64,000 bases of DNA from Haloarcula ordinaria. Lineage in GTDB: Archaea > Halobacteriota > Halobacteria > Halobacteriales > Haloarculaceae. Location of the stretch: the NCBI RefSeq assembly GCF_029338275.1, contig NZ_CP119789.1:1364001-1428000 (forward strand), given 5' to 3'. Positions 24,647 through 34,600 of the stretch are shown here, one piece after another. Each line of letters opens with the position of its first letter. Position 1 is the stretch's first letter. A program made the position numbers and the translations under genes. Under the pieces are notes generated by a model. That model was given only the letters and a program-made list of their open reading frames with translations. It was not told the DNA's origin and made no database searches.

Positions 24647-25083
24647 TCCGGGACCTCGGTGAATCCATCGGTAACGCCATCTTCGACAACATCGGCCGCG
24701 CCTCGAGTCGCGTCCAGGAGAACAAGCCGTTGCCGGCCGACCTGCTGGAGGCCGACGACGCCTACCTCGTCGTGTTCGATGCGCCGGGCGCGGTGTCGAG
24801 TGACGTCCAGGTGCGCTACGTCGACGACCGTGTCGAGGTCCGAATCGACCGGTTCCGCGACTTCCACGAGGGGTTCGAGATGCGCTATCCGGGCCGCGGA
24901 CTGGCGCTGGACGGCTCGGTCACGCTCCCCGAGGACGCGGTCGTGGACCCCGAGACGGCGACGGCCACGCTGAAGGACAACGGGACGCTGCAGGTCCGCA
25001 TCCCCAAGGCCGACGACGCGGCGCCCGACGAGTACGACGCCGACACCGACCACGACGACGCGGCGGACGAAGACGACGTCTGA
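24643..25083 (+). CDS. Hsp20/alpha-crystallin family protein
   Basis: 146 aa. The central part (about residues 38-122) is an alpha-crystallin-like beta sandwich: AYLVVFDAPGAVSSDVQVRYVDDRVEVRIDR, then LALDGSVTLPEDAVVDPETATATLKDNGTLQVRIPK, where the last strand is the usual substitute for the GVL/I motif. The C-terminus is a long Asp-rich tail, which suits high salt. It should be a small heat-shock protein or chaperone-like factor. Translation overlaps the zinc mini-protein upstream. Confidence 0.85.
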   Translation: MIRDLGESIGNAIFDNIGRASSRVQENKPLPADLLEADDAYLVVFDAPGAVSSDVQVRYVDDRVEVRIDRFRDFHEGFEMRYPGRGLALDGSVTLPEDAVVDPETATATLKDNGTLQVRIPKADDAAPDEYDADTDHDDAADEDDV

Positions 25084-25112
25084 GCGTCGCTATTCTTCGC
25101 GGGTTCCGGGAC

Positions 25113-26219
25113 TTACTCCCAGTCGCGAGTGGGGTCGCCGAGCGCGTCGAACGTCTCGGTGCCGTCGAACCGGGTCGGGTCGAGACGGGCCTCGACGGGC
25201 GCGTCGACCGGGTAGTCGAGGCCCAGTAGCGCACACGTCAGGTACTCGCCCATCGCCGGCGCGTGCATGAGTCCGTGGCCCTGCCATCCGGTCGCGACCC
25301 AGAGGCCGTCGGCGACCTGGCCGACCAGCGGGTCCCGGTCGGGCGTCGCCGTGCACAGGCCAGCCCAGGACCGGGCAGTCGTCGGTGCGAGCGTCGTCGC
25401 ATCCCCGAGCCGCTCCAGCGCCGACTCGACGAACGCAGGGTCCGCGTCGCGGGTCCACTCGTCGGGGGACACCTCGTGGGCGCCGTCGCCGACGAGCAGC
25501 GAATCCCCGTGTGGCCGCCAGTAGAACTCCCGGGTGGCGTCGTACAGCGACGGAAGCGTGGCCTCGACCGGAGTCGTCACGAGTGCCTGTGCCCGGTAGG
25601 TCTTCAGCGCCAGGTCGACGTCGGCGGCCGCAAGGAGCGGCTTCGTCGCCGGGCCGGCGGCGACGACGACGGCGTCGAATCGCTCCGGTCCGGCAGGGAT
25701 CCGGACGGTCGGTGTCTCCCCTGTTGCGAGCGAAACCGGCGTCTCGGGCCGGAGCGTTGCGCCGGCATCGCGTGCGCGTCGGGCGAGCAACTCGACGACC
25801 CGTTCGGGGTCGAGGAGGCCGGCGTCGTGGGCGATACCCGCCGCTGTAATCGTCTCGGTCTCGAGCGCAGGGTAGCGGTCGGTCAGCGCCTCGCCGTCGG
25901 CGTGGGCCACGGCACGGTCCAGGTCCTGCATCCGGTCGACCTGTGCCCGGACCGCCCGCGCGTCGGCGTCGTCGCGGGCGACCCAGACGTACGGACACGT
26001 CGAGAGCAGACCCCACTCGCGGTAGCGGGCCAGCGCCCGGTCGGCGACGGCGGCGTCGACAGGGTCGGCGAAGGCGTCGTAACAGATACCGGCGGCTCGC
26101 CCCGTCGACCCGCCCCCGAGCTCGCCGCGGTCGTAACAGACCACGTCCGCGTCGCGCTTCGCCAGGTCGCCGGCGACGACGAGACCCACGACGCCACCGC
26201 CGACGACGGCGACGCGCAT
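25113..26219 (-). CDS. FAD-dependent amine/amino-acid oxidoreductase (DAO family)
   Basis: 368 aa from the ATG at 26219, sharing one base with the NUDIX stop (TGATG); a GTG three bases earlier is also possible. The FAD motif VVGGGVVGLVVAGDLAKR is at residues 4-21, GGGSTGRAAGI follows near 35-45, and the C-terminal WVATGWQGHGLMHAPAMGEYL near 305-325 is the usual second flavin contact. This is the D-amino-acid/sarcosine oxidase-like fold. The substrate is not evident. It forms a two-gene unit with the NUDIX hydrolase. Confidence 0.86.
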   Translation of the reverse strand: MRVAVVGGGVVGLVVAGDLAKRDADVVCYDRGELGGGSTGRAAGICYDAFADPVDAAVADRALARYREWGLLSTCPYVWVARDDADARAVRAQVDRMQDLDRAVAHADGEALTDRYPALETETITAAGIAHDAGLLDPERVVELLARRARDAGATLRPETPVSLATGETPTVRIPAGPERFDAVVVAAGPATKPLLAAADVDLALKTYRAQALVTTPVEATLPSLYDATREFYWRPHGDSLLVGDGAHEVSPDEWTRDADPAFVESALERLGDATTLAPTTARSWAGLCTATPDRDPLVGQVADGLWVATGWQGHGLMHAPAMGEYLTCALLGLDYPVDAPVEARLDPTRFDGTETFDALGDPTRDWE

Positions 26220-26836
26220 CACACCTGGTCGCGGACGCTCGGCGGCAGGTCGTCGTCCGGTCCGGTGTAGCGGTCGGGTTCCGGCGGCATCCGCCAGTCG
26301 GTCGCGAGTTCGAGCAACTGGACGAGCATCCGCGCGGTCGCCCCCCAGACGGTGTAGCCGTCGACGTAGAAGAAGTGGAGGCGAATCTCGCCGTAGTAGG
26401 GGTGGTCGCGCTGTTCCGACTCGTAGTTCCCGAGGTCGGTGAGGGCCGCGACGGGGAGAGTGACGACCTCCGCGACCTCCTCGTCGTTCGGGCGGTACTC
26501 GCGGTCGGGGATGCGCGAGACGAACGGCCTGACCGAGTAGTGCGTTATCGTCCGGATATCGTCGAGTCGGCCGACGACGTTGACCGCCATCGGGTCGAGG
26601 CCGATCTCCTCGTTGCCCTCGCGCAGCGCCGTCGCCAGCAGGTCGTCGTCCTCCGGTTCGCGCCCACCACCGGGGAACGACATCTGCCCGGGGTGGTCGG
26701 TCAGGTGCTCGGCCCGTTTCGTGAACAGAATCGCCTCGCCCTCCGTGCGCTCGACGACCGGTACGATGACGGCGGCCTCCCGCTGTTCGTCTTCGACGAC
26801 GATGGGGTCGTACGCGGCCACCCGGTCGTAATCCAT
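26219..26836 (-). CDS. NUDIX hydrolase, coenzyme A pyrophosphatase-like
   Basis: 205 aa from the ATG at 26836. The Nudix box is seen as GREPEDDDLLATALREGNEEIG near residues 75-96, preceded by LFTKRAEHLTDHPGQMSFPGGG, the block typical of CoA diphosphatases (NudL/UPF0035 group). It would cleave CoA or related nucleoside diphosphates. A TATA-like GAATTAAG (minus strand, 26861-26868) sits 27 nt before this ATG, supporting a leaderless start and rejecting the 15-residue extension. Confidence 0.87.
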   Translation of the reverse strand: MDYDRVAAYDPIVVEDEQREAAVIVPVVERTEGEAILFTKRAEHLTDHPGQMSFPGGGREPEDDDLLATALREGNEEIGLDPMAVNVVGRLDDIRTITHYSVRPFVSRIPDREYRPNDEEVAEVVTLPVAALTDLGNYESEQRDHPYYGEIRLHFFYVDGYTVWGATARMLVQLLELATDWRMPPEPDRYTGPDDDLPPSVRDQV

Positions 26837-26908
26837 GCTAGCGAGGACGAGACGGATGCTCTTAATTCCGTTCGTAAACAATCGTTCGTGTACGTCGTTC
26901 GACCCCGC

Positions 26909-27379
26909 TCAGCCGTCGTCCAGCCGCTCGCGGACGCCGTCGAGGGAGATGGGGCCCCACGCGTCGAGGTCGTAACTGACGTCGAGCAGCTCGGCGACCC
27001 GCACCTCGTCGCCGGCACCGAGTGCCCGCGCCGCGTCTTCCCGGAACCGCGCTTCGACCGCGGCCGCGACGTCGTCCTGGTCTACGTCCCGCGCGGGAAC
27101 GTCCAGGATGTGCGGGAGGTCGCCGGCCCCCTCGGGGAGCGTCGCGAACGCCGTCGGGCCGGCCACGAGCAGGTCGTCGTCGGCGTCGGTTCCGTGGTCC
27201 GCGACAGTGACGAGGTGGTAGGAGGCGACAGCGTCCTCGATGTCGGCCGCGAACGCGTCGGCGTCGACCCGCTCGCCGCGCTTGAAGGCGAGTTCCGAAC
27301 AGGCCCGTCCGAGTTCGGCACGCGTCAGCGCCCCGAAGAGGTCGACCACTCCGGCGAGTTCGTCGGGTGTCGGGTCCAT
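26909..27379 (-). CDS. Conserved haloarchaeal protein (DUF7109-like)
   Basis: 156 aa from the ATG at 27379 (MDPTPDELAGVVDLFGALTR). It is acidic and helical with a repeated small-helix pattern (LGRACSELAFKRGE; FATLPEGAGDLPHILD), possibly an HTH-like N-terminal domain. I recall it as DUF7109, function unknown. A start at 27409 would add ten residues, and its ATG overlaps the last codon of the MFS remnant; the shorter form fits the family better. Confidence 0.72.
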   Translation of the reverse strand: MDPTPDELAGVVDLFGALTRAELGRACSELAFKRGERVDADAFAADIEDAVASYHLVTVADHGTDADDDLLVAGPTAFATLPEGAGDLPHILDVPARDVDQDDVAAAVEARFREDAARALGAGDEVRVAELLDVSYDLDAWGPISLDGVRERLDDG

Positions 27380-27405
27380 ACCTGCCTCCCCGTGGCCGAG
27401 CGGCT

Positions 27406-27620
27406 TCATACTGTTGGCGGTGGCGTCTCACCTTCCGCGCTCGTCGGGAGCCGTGAGAGCGCGCTCCCGGCCCAGACAAGCGTCGCCAGAAGGCCGAGCG
27501 TAGCGTCGCTCGCGCCCGTCGCGGCCCGGATGGGCTCGATGAGGGGGCGAAGACCACGCGGGCGAGGTTGATGCGGAACACCAACCCGAGCAGCGAGCCA
27601 AAGACCGTCCGTCGAGACAC
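27406..27620 (-). pseudogene. Remnant of an MFS transporter N-terminus, frameshifted and truncated
   Basis: Minus strand from a GTG at 27620: SRRTVFGSLLGLVFRINLAR then VVFAP in one frame. The next frame continues LIEPIRAATGASDATLGLLA then TLVWAGSALSRLPT. Together these match the first helices of haloarchaeal major facilitator transporters (ARVVFAPLIEPxRAATGASDATLGLLATLVW...). The break falls in a run of five G at 27543-27547 on the plus strand; one more base would join the two halves. After SRLPT the reading is unrelated (SAEGETPPPTV) and stops at 27408-27406, so the remaining ~330 residues of the transporter are gone. It is seen only by joining frames. Confidence 0.75.
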
Positions 27621-27700
27621 GCCCGTCCCTGATCCGGGGACCGTAGGAAGGCTTCCGGAAGGCCGCGGGCTTTTTGTCCGATGGTGACGGAGCACGGAGT

Positions 27701-27871
27701 ATGGATTCGGTCAGGAAGGCGCTCCGCGCCGGGGATGTCGAGAAGGACAGCTACGGACGACTCTCGTGTACGGCGTGTGGCGAGAACCTCTCGACGGACA
27801 GCCGCCCCGACGAGGTCTGGAAGGTCCGCGTCTGTCCCGAGTGTGGCTCCGAGTGGAAGGAGATCGGGTAG
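27701..27871 (+). CDS. 56-aa zinc finger protein (HVO_0758 family)
   Basis: Starts at ATG 27701, about 27 nt after a TATA-like CTTTTTGTC (27669-27677), so the mRNA would be leaderless. Two CxxC pairs (CTAC near residues 23-26 and CPEC near 45-48) form a zinc ribbon. The frame SVRKALRAGDVEKDSYGRLSC and the end GSEWKEIG match the haloarchaeal HVO_0758 family of small zinc proteins. The stop abuts the convergent aldo/keto reductase stop with no gap. Confidence 0.82.
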   Translation: MDSVRKALRAGDVEKDSYGRLSCTACGENLSTDSRPDEVWKVRVCPECGSEWKEIG

Positions 27872-28957
27872 TCACTCGAAGACGGCGTCGAACGCGTTCG
27901 CGCCGAGTGGTTCGTACCGTCCCGCGTCGACGTTCTCGGCGACGTGGTCCGGCGTCCCCATCCCCACCAGCGACGAGGTCACCCCGGGTGCGCTCCGGGC
28001 GAAGTTGATGGCTCGCTGCGCCCTCGTCTCCCCGTCGAGTTTCGCCTCGACGGCCTCCGGCATCTCTCTCGCCAGTCGTCCCTGCATGATGGAGGCGCTC
28101 GTGAACACGTCGAGGCCCGCCTCGTGGGCGAACCACAGCGCCGACTGGGGCCCGTCGGGACCCTGGTGGGACGCCACGGTGAACGCGTCGGCCATGAACA
28201 CGTTGAACGGACACTGAATCGCTCGCAGGTGCGTCGCCGAATTGCCCGCCGACGCCGCGGCCGACCGAGCGCGCTCGACGACCTCCGGCAGCGAGAGATA
28301 CCGCTCGTGGTCGGCCGGGACGCGGAAGGCGTCCCACGTCGCGACGCCGTAGTGCGCGATGTCCCCGTCGCTCGCCCGGTGTTCGAGGCGCTCGAAGGTC
28401 GCCTCGAGCTGGTCGTAGACAGCCTCGCGGGAGCGCTCGGCCAGCTGCGTCTCGGGGTTGTGGACGTAGTAGAGGTCGATGGTTTCGAGCCCGAGGTTCG
28501 ACAGCGAGCGGTCGACCTGGTCGTCGACGAACGCCGGCGCGATGCAGTGCTGGCCGCCGACGAGGTCGGCCCGGTCGACGAGTCCCGTGTCGACGTACTC
28601 GTCACGGACGAACGCCCCCGGATTCTCCGGTCGGTCGCCGTCGAAGGGGACGAACCCGCCCTTCGTCGCGACGAGGACGGCGTCCCGGTCGACGGCCGCG
28701 TCTGCCACGGCGTCACCCACCACCCGTTCGGAGCGCTGGTGGCGGTAGTTGATGGCCGTATCGACGACGTTGACCCCCGACTCGAGTGCGCGCGTGATGG
28801 CCTCGCGGTACGCCGCGTCGCGCTCGTCGGTGGGGTCGCCGAGGTACGTGCCGACGCCGATGCTGGAGACGACGCCCGCTCCGAATCGCCGGAAGAACGT
28901 GCGTGCGAACTCGTCGTGGTCGTCCCGGTACGCCCAGGTCGCCTCCCGTGTCACCAT
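27872..28957 (-). CDS. Aldo/keto reductase family protein
   Basis: 361 aa from the ATG at 28957; a further nine codons upstream look like an artefact. The catalytic set of AKRs is visible: Asp and Tyr in VVDTAINYRHQRSE (near residues 65-78), Lys in VLVATKGGF near 95 and His in LYYVHNPE near 160. The middle is longer than in many bacterial AKRs. It should reduce carbonyls with NAD(P)H; the substrate is unknown. Confidence 0.85.
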   Translation of the reverse strand: MVTREATWAYRDDHDEFARTFFRRFGAGVVSSIGVGTYLGDPTDERDAAYREAITRALESGVNVVDTAINYRHQRSERVVGDAVADAAVDRDAVLVATKGGFVPFDGDRPENPGAFVRDEYVDTGLVDRADLVGGQHCIAPAFVDDQVDRSLSNLGLETIDLYYVHNPETQLAERSREAVYDQLEATFERLEHRASDGDIAHYGVATWDAFRVPADHERYLSLPEVVERARSAAASAGNSATHLRAIQCPFNVFMADAFTVASHQGPDGPQSALWFAHEAGLDVFTSASIMQGRLAREMPEAVEAKLDGETRAQRAINFARSAPGVTSSLVGMGTPDHVAENVDAGRYEPLGANAFDAVFE

Positions 28958-29005
28958 GCGCTCGGGTTCGTGCCCACGGGACAAAAGGAGCGAGATTCCG
29001 GGCCG

Positions 29006-30205
29006 TCAGCGCTCGCCGCCCATCGCCTCGAACAACCGCTCTGCCAGCTCGTCGCGGGAGACGCCATCACTGGGGCCGAGGCCGTTCAGGTACTCGACGG
29101 GGATCTTCCCGCCGCCCATCCGCGCGTGGCCGCCCCCTTCCGCCATCGGGATGTCGTCGGTGACCGCCTCGATGGCGCGGCCGATGTGGACTCGGTCGTC
29201 CCGTGACCGCCCCGCCAGGCGTATCGTGCCGTCCTTGTCGCCGACGACGACGACCGCCGAGACGCCCTCGAGGGTCTCCAGCTCGTCGGCGGCCTGTGGA
29301 ATCGCGTCCGAGTTCGACACCGACCCTACGTCGCTGACGGCGTAGGGAGCGCGGACGTCCCGCTTCGTTATCGCTCGGGCCTTGATCTCCAGTACTTCGG
29401 CGTCTATCTGGGGGTTCGCGATGCGGTTCAGCAGGTCGCCGTCCATCCCGTCGTAGAGGTACGCCGCCGCCGAGAAGTCCTCGGGCGCACAGCCGTTGGT
29501 CAGCGACCGTGTGTCCGACTGGATGCCGTAAACGAGTCCCGTCGCGACGTGGCTTGGGACGCAGTCGTTCGGGATGTCGTCCATATTGGGGCCGCCGTTG
29601 GTCGGGCCGACGTCGACTTCGTGGAACTCCCAGCCGAGGTCGCTGAAGTAGTCGGCGAAGATGGTCGCACAGGCACCGCTCTCGTCTCTGATGTCGGTGA
29701 ACTGCTTGCCCGTCCCGTTGCCGGGGTGGTGGTCGACGACGGCGACGGGGTCGACGTCGCCCGCCCCCGCGAAGCCCCGCGGCTCGTTGTGATCGACCAG
29801 TACGACGGCGTCCGAGTCGATCTCGTCCCGTGCCTCTATGCACTCGAAGTTCAGGTTGAGGACGGTCTCGAACGCACGGTTCTCCGGGCGTCGTATCTCG
29901 CCCGCGTACAGCAGCGACGCGGACGTGTCGACGGCCCGGGCCAGCCGGTCGACGGCCAGCGCACACGACATCGCGTCCGGGTCGGGGTTCGGATGCATCA
30001 GCACCGCGACCTCGTCGTACCCTGCGAGCACGGACTGCAGTCGCTTGACCGCCGGTCGTGTGAGATACCGATACAGCCACGCGGCCCCGCCGCCGAGGAC
30101 CAGCGCCCCGACGACGATGCCGGCGACCAGGAGCGGTTCCGACGTGGTGAACCCGAGCACAGCCCCGACTATCGAACCGGGGAGTCCCATGGCCACCAGT
30201 ACCAT
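29006..30205 (-). CDS. Membrane-anchored DHH phosphoesterase
   Basis: 399 aa. Two hydrophobic segments near residues 5-50 anchor it, then comes a DHH/DHHA1 phosphoesterase: MHPNPDPDAMSCAL near 70, VLVDHNEP near 117, VVDHHPGNG near 135 (the DHH motif), and the C-terminal GGGHARMGGGKIP near 360, typical of DHHA1. Related archaeal proteins act on nanoRNA or cyclic dinucleotides; the substrate is not established. All metal-binding motifs are present. An in-frame ATG five codons on gives nearly the same protein. Confidence 0.87.
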   Translation of the reverse strand: MVLVAMGLPGSIVGAVLGFTTSEPLLVAGIVVGALVLGGGAAWLYRYLTRPAVKRLQSVLAGYDEVAVLMHPNPDPDAMSCALAVDRLARAVDTSASLLYAGEIRRPENRAFETVLNLNFECIEARDEIDSDAVVLVDHNEPRGFAGAGDVDPVAVVDHHPGNGTGKQFTDIRDESGACATIFADYFSDLGWEFHEVDVGPTNGGPNMDDIPNDCVPSHVATGLVYGIQSDTRSLTNGCAPEDFSAAAYLYDGMDGDLLNRIANPQIDAEVLEIKARAITKRDVRAPYAVSDVGSVSNSDAIPQAADELETLEGVSAVVVVGDKDGTIRLAGRSRDDRVHIGRAIEAVTDDIPMAEGGGHARMGGGKIPVEYLNGLGPSDGVSRDELAERLFEAMGGER

Positions 30206-30250
30206 ACCTCAGGATGCTCCGGGCACAGACAAGAATGTTCCCCCGACCTG

Positions 30251-31135
30251 TCAATCCGCACGATAGGCCTCGACTGCGGTGCGGTACCCCGCTCGAAACG
30301 TCGGATACGCGAACTCGTAGCCGAGCTCGCGGAGGCGGTCGTTCGAACAGCGCTTGCTCGTCTGGATCCGACGGCGTGCGGTCGACGACAGCGTCTCGTC
30401 GGCCAGCCGCTCCGCTTTCGTCTGCTTCGGCGGGTGGTCGACGCCACACTGTTCGGCCAGCCAGTCGGCGAAGGCCCACTTCTCGACCGGTTCGTCGTCG
30501 ACCACCAGCACCACCTCGTCGCGATGGTCACCCTCGAGGAGGAACCGGACGGCGCCCGCGGCGTCGTCGCGGTGGACCATATTGAGATAGCCTGCCGTCA
30601 CCGGCCCCTGCAGATAGCGTTCGAGGCGGTAGCGGTCGGGGCCGTAGAGCCCTGCGAACCGGGCGACGGTCCCGTGGCCGCCGTACTCAGCCGGTCGCTC
30701 GCGGGCGATTCGCTCGGCCTCGGTGAGCACCTCTGTCTTCTCCGTCTGTGGGTCGAGCGGCGTCGTCTCGTCGACCCAGTCGCCGCCGTGGTCGCCGTAG
30801 ACGCCGGTACTCGACGTGTACACCAGTCGCTCGGGCGGGTCGTCACGTGCCCAGAAGTGGTCGATTGCCGTCCGCAACCCGTCGACGTACACGTCCCGCG
30901 CCGCCTCGGCACCTCGACCGCCCGAACTCGCGGCGAACACGACCCAGTCAGCATCGGGCACCGCGCCCAGCGCCGCGTCGTCCGTCACGTCCGCCTGCAC
31001 GCCCTCCAGACCAGCGTCTTCGACGGCTTGCACACCCGCGGCCGAACGCCGGACGCCGGCGACGTCGTGGGCCGCCTGCAGCTGTCGACCCAGTTCGAGC
31101 CCGACGTAGCCACAGCCCAGTATCGCGACCCGCAT
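30251..31135 (-). CDS. NAD-dependent epimerase-like extended SDR
   Basis: 294 aa from ATG 31135; the GTG at 31141 overlaps the upstream stop as GTGA and is an equally good start (adds MT). It has the Rossmann motif ILGCGYVGLELGR at residues 4-16 and YTSSTGVYGDHGG near 107, with a Thr-Ser-Ser-Tyr active-site arrangement. The C-terminal half (TSKRCSNDRLRELGYEFAYPTFRAGY) is typical of YeeZ-like sugar epimerases. It may act on a nucleotide sugar, but no sugar pathway is adjacent. Confidence 0.8.
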   Translation of the reverse strand: MRVAILGCGYVGLELGRQLQAAHDVAGVRRSAAGVQAVEDAGLEGVQADVTDDAALGAVPDADWVVFAASSGGRGAEAARDVYVDGLRTAIDHFWARDDPPERLVYTSSTGVYGDHGGDWVDETTPLDPQTEKTEVLTEAERIARERPAEYGGHGTVARFAGLYGPDRYRLERYLQGPVTAGYLNMVHRDDAAGAVRFLLEGDHRDEVVLVVDDEPVEKWAFADWLAEQCGVDHPPKQTKAERLADETLSSTARRRIQTSKRCSNDRLRELGYEFAYPTFRAGYRTAVEAYRAD

Positions 31136-31137
31136 CG

Positions 31138-31566
31138 TCACCGCTGCCTGCTCTCGATGTACTGATGGAGGCGGGCGTACTCGGAGAGAGTCATCGGATA
31201 GCGCCCCTCTATCTTCTGTTGAATCTCTTTCGGCTCCATCTCGTCGTCGATACCGGACCCCAGCGATTCGACGTCCAGGACGGCCGTCGTCATCCCCATC
31301 AGGAGGATGTCCTGTGCCTCCGCCTGGATGGCGTCGGCGTCGGGGCGGTCGGGGGCCGTCGAGAGTACGGCGGCGGCGTCAGACAGCGAGAGGTCGCCCG
31401 CGTCGCCAGCGAGGATTGCCTCGACTGTAGCCGCGTCCAGGTCGGTCGACTCGACCACCTGCTCGACGCCGACCGTCTCGACTGTCTCGGCTAGCACTCC
31501 TTCGTAGGCCGCGAGCAACGCCTCGGGCGACTGGTCGCCCGCGTCCGGGAACTCGGCTCTGAGCAT
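31138..31566 (-). CDS. Conserved haloarchaeal protein (DUF5791-like)
   Basis: 142 aa from the ATG at 31566. It is helical and acidic (AAYEGVLAETVETVGVEQVVESTD; VEAILAGDAGDLSLSDAAAVL), ending MTLSEYARLHQYIESRQR. From memory this resembles DUF5791. The central repeated helices look like a helix-turn-helix that could read DNA or a tag, but that is not shown. It lies 43 nt downstream of the secretion operon on the same strand and overlaps the epimerase start, so it may be the operon's tail. Confidence 0.7.
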   Translation of the reverse strand: MLRAEFPDAGDQSPEALLAAYEGVLAETVETVGVEQVVESTDLDAATVEAILAGDAGDLSLSDAAAVLSTAPDRPDADAIQAEAQDILLMGMTTAVLDVESLGSGIDDEMEPKEIQQKIEGRYPMTLSEYARLHQYIESRQR

Positions 31567-31609
31567 ACACGGGGTAGGGTCGGGGGGTATTTGTGACTTT
31601 GACTCCCGG

Positions 31610-34600
31610 TCACGTGCCGGCGTCGGGCCACCCGGCCGACGTCTCGACGGCCTCGCCGTCCTTGTCACCGACGCCCCGTGGCCGCGGCGGGACGACGACT
31701 ACGACACCGGTCTCGGCGCGGAACGTCACGCGGTCCGAGGTCCCCAGTCGCTCGGCCGCCCCGTCACTGTCGACGTCGAGGTGCACTGGCTCGCCGTCGC
31801 GGACGTAGGACGTGCTGGCGTCAGCCACCGTCGGCGACCCGTGCCGTGCCGACACCTCGAACCGCGCGTACTCCCCCTCGACGGTCACCCACCAGACGTT
31901 CGCCGTCGCGTACCACGGCGACAGCGGCGGCGCGAGTGGGATGCCCGCCGGAAGTCTACTGGTTCCGGTGCGGCGCGCGACGAGTTGTTCGACCCGCTTT
32001 CGACCCGCGTCGCCGAGCGCCCTGGTCGCTTCTTCGTGTGCGACCGACCGTACCGCCGCTGCGGTCCGGTTCACCAGGGACGCTCGCGGTCGGGCTCCGG
32101 GTTCTTCGAGCCTGTCGGCGACCATTGCGCGGAGACGGACTTCAAGCCAGTCTCGCTCCACTTTCGAGAGATCCAGTCTCGTCGCGGCGACGGCTGCGAC
32201 CCGCGTCGACGCCGAGCCGTTCGAGAGGGCGAGTGCTCGCGAGGCCGTGCTGTTCCAGTCCCTCATCGACGCGGCGACGATGGCTCGACTACGCTTAGTG
32301 TCCACCCCGGTCGTCTCACTGACTGTCGCTGCCATGGCGCGCGCAACCTCGTCGTTGCTTTTGGCGACTGCCCGTCGTAACCGGTCTCGTCTGTTGGTGA
32401 CCGTCCCGTTCGCCGCGACGCTCGCGGTTCGGTTGGCCGACGAGAGCGTCGCGGCCGCCGTGGCGAGTCGCACGTGTCCGTCCGACGGCGAGAGTCCGTC
32501 GGTCACGGTCGCGGCGGCGTCGCCGTACGGCACGGTGAAGACGTTGACGTTGCGAACGGCCAGCGGGTGTTCACTCCCGTTCATCGCCGGATAGTTCGCT
32601 TCGCCGAGGGCGGCGCGCGTGAGGTACTGTGGGCTGGCGTCGACGTGGAACCTGACGGGGCCAGCGGGGCCGGTCGGCGCGGGCCGCGACGGCGGCTTCC
32701 GCGCCTCTCGTGCTGTCAAGCCCCGTCGGAGGTCGGTCAGCGAGCCCTCCGTTCGCCCCTGGAGCACGTCCGCGAACCTGTCGCGAGCTCCCGTTCGCCG
32801 GCGTACTCGCTCGTCGAGCCGTCGTTCGACCGCGTCCAGATACGCGATGCGGGCCGCCACGCGGGCTTTCTCTGCTGTGCTCCCGTACGTGGCTGGCACC
32901 GCAGCCAGTTCCTGGCGACGGTCGGCAACTCGCGTCCGGAGTTTCCGGGCAGGGTTCCGTTCGAAGGCCCCGACGGACTCACGCTCGACAGCGACGGAGA
33001 TCGACTGGAGTCGCTCGCGGAGCGCGGCGACGTCGCGGTACACCCACCTTCGGAGCCCCGCTGGTCGTGCGCCACGTACGGTGACGGGCTCTGTATCGAC
33101 CTCGCCTCGTAGCGCGCGCTGCGCGACGGCGTTGCGACCACCTGCCTTGCGTATCAGGTGGCGCTCGGCTCTGGGTTCGATGTCGGCGAGGTTCGGCCCG
33201 GAGAGCGGTCCCGCCCCGCGCTCGTGGGCCGTCCGGATGCCGCGGGTCGGTGCGGACGACCCGCCCTCGTGGCGACCGAGGACGGCGACCGAGACCCGCC
33301 AGCGTTCCGTGCTCGTCGCCACAGTCGTCCGGGTCTCGTTGTCGTTCTTCCAGAGCGCCGTCCGGGTGTACTCACGCACGACGATCCGTCCGTACGTGTC
33401 CAGTGTGTGCCAGCCGTCCCGTGCGGGGGCGTCGGCGCTCGCCCCACCGGCCACCGTCGTCTGCCGGGTCGTGTCTCCGTCTACGAGTGTCCAGTCGGGT
33501 CCCGGCGACTGTGGCTGTCCGGGCGGACCGCCGCGCAACCGCTCGCTCGTCGTCGTCAGTCGGACTTCGACGCTGTAGGCCGCCCGGAGCGTTCGATTGA
33601 GCTGCGTCGGGGCTGCCACCTCGCGAAAGGCTCGCGTCGCCGTCTCGTTGACGCCGATTCGAATTGCATCCCCTGGCCGCGGGTAATCCGACCGCTGCTC
33701 GACCGTACTGATATCCGCCGCTGCCGGTCGGTAGTCGGCCTGGTCGAGCACCCGACCGGCGAACGCGCCTCCATCGGATCCTCTGACGACGTCTTCGACT
33801 CCTGTTACCGCCGTGGCCTCGGTGAGTGCCCGCCGGCCGTCGGGGTCGCTTCGGCCGAACGTCGACCGCTGGACACCCAGTGCTGCTCCGTTGGCCGCGA
33901 GCGCGACGTGGCGATTGGCGACGACGTTCTCGATAGGCGCCCCACCGAACTGCGCGTAGCCGCGAGCCCACGCGATAGGGTAGAGCCGGGCTGTCAGCCG
34001 TTGGCTCAGTCCCGGCTTCCCGAGGCCGTTGTTCAGCCGCTGTTCGTAGGCCGTAACCCGGTCGTGGAGCAAGAGAGCGGGCGCCGTGACCACCACGGTC
34101 GGTGAGAGGGTGCGGGTGGTGACGGTTCGGTTCCCGCGGCGAACGGTGAGCGTGACGTTCTCGACGGTCGCGCGCATCGCGGTCCGGTTCGGGCCGCCCC
34201 GCTCGACACGGACGCGGTCTATCGCCCGGTCGACGTCGTTCGCGTCTGTGACTGCTGGCAGGCTGGCGGTCGCGGTGACGCCCTCGCTCGTCTCCGACAC
34301 CTCTGTCAGTCGCTTCCGGACTTGCAGGTACACCCGTAACCGGAGCGCGTCGCGGAACGGGGCTGACTCGTTCAGCGACCGACCGACGGTCGTGTTCGCG
34401 GGCGTAATCACCGGGTCTGTCGCGGCGCGGTGCGCAGCCGTCGCAGCACCGTCCCGGATTGCTGTCTGCGTCTCGGCCGTCGTCCTGTCGAGGACACGCT
34501 CGACGGCCGTTTCGGTCGGGGCCGTGGTCGGTACCAGCGTCGGCGCGAGCGAGAGGCTGCTCACGAGCAGTAACACGCCGAGCAGTGCGAACGGAACCCG

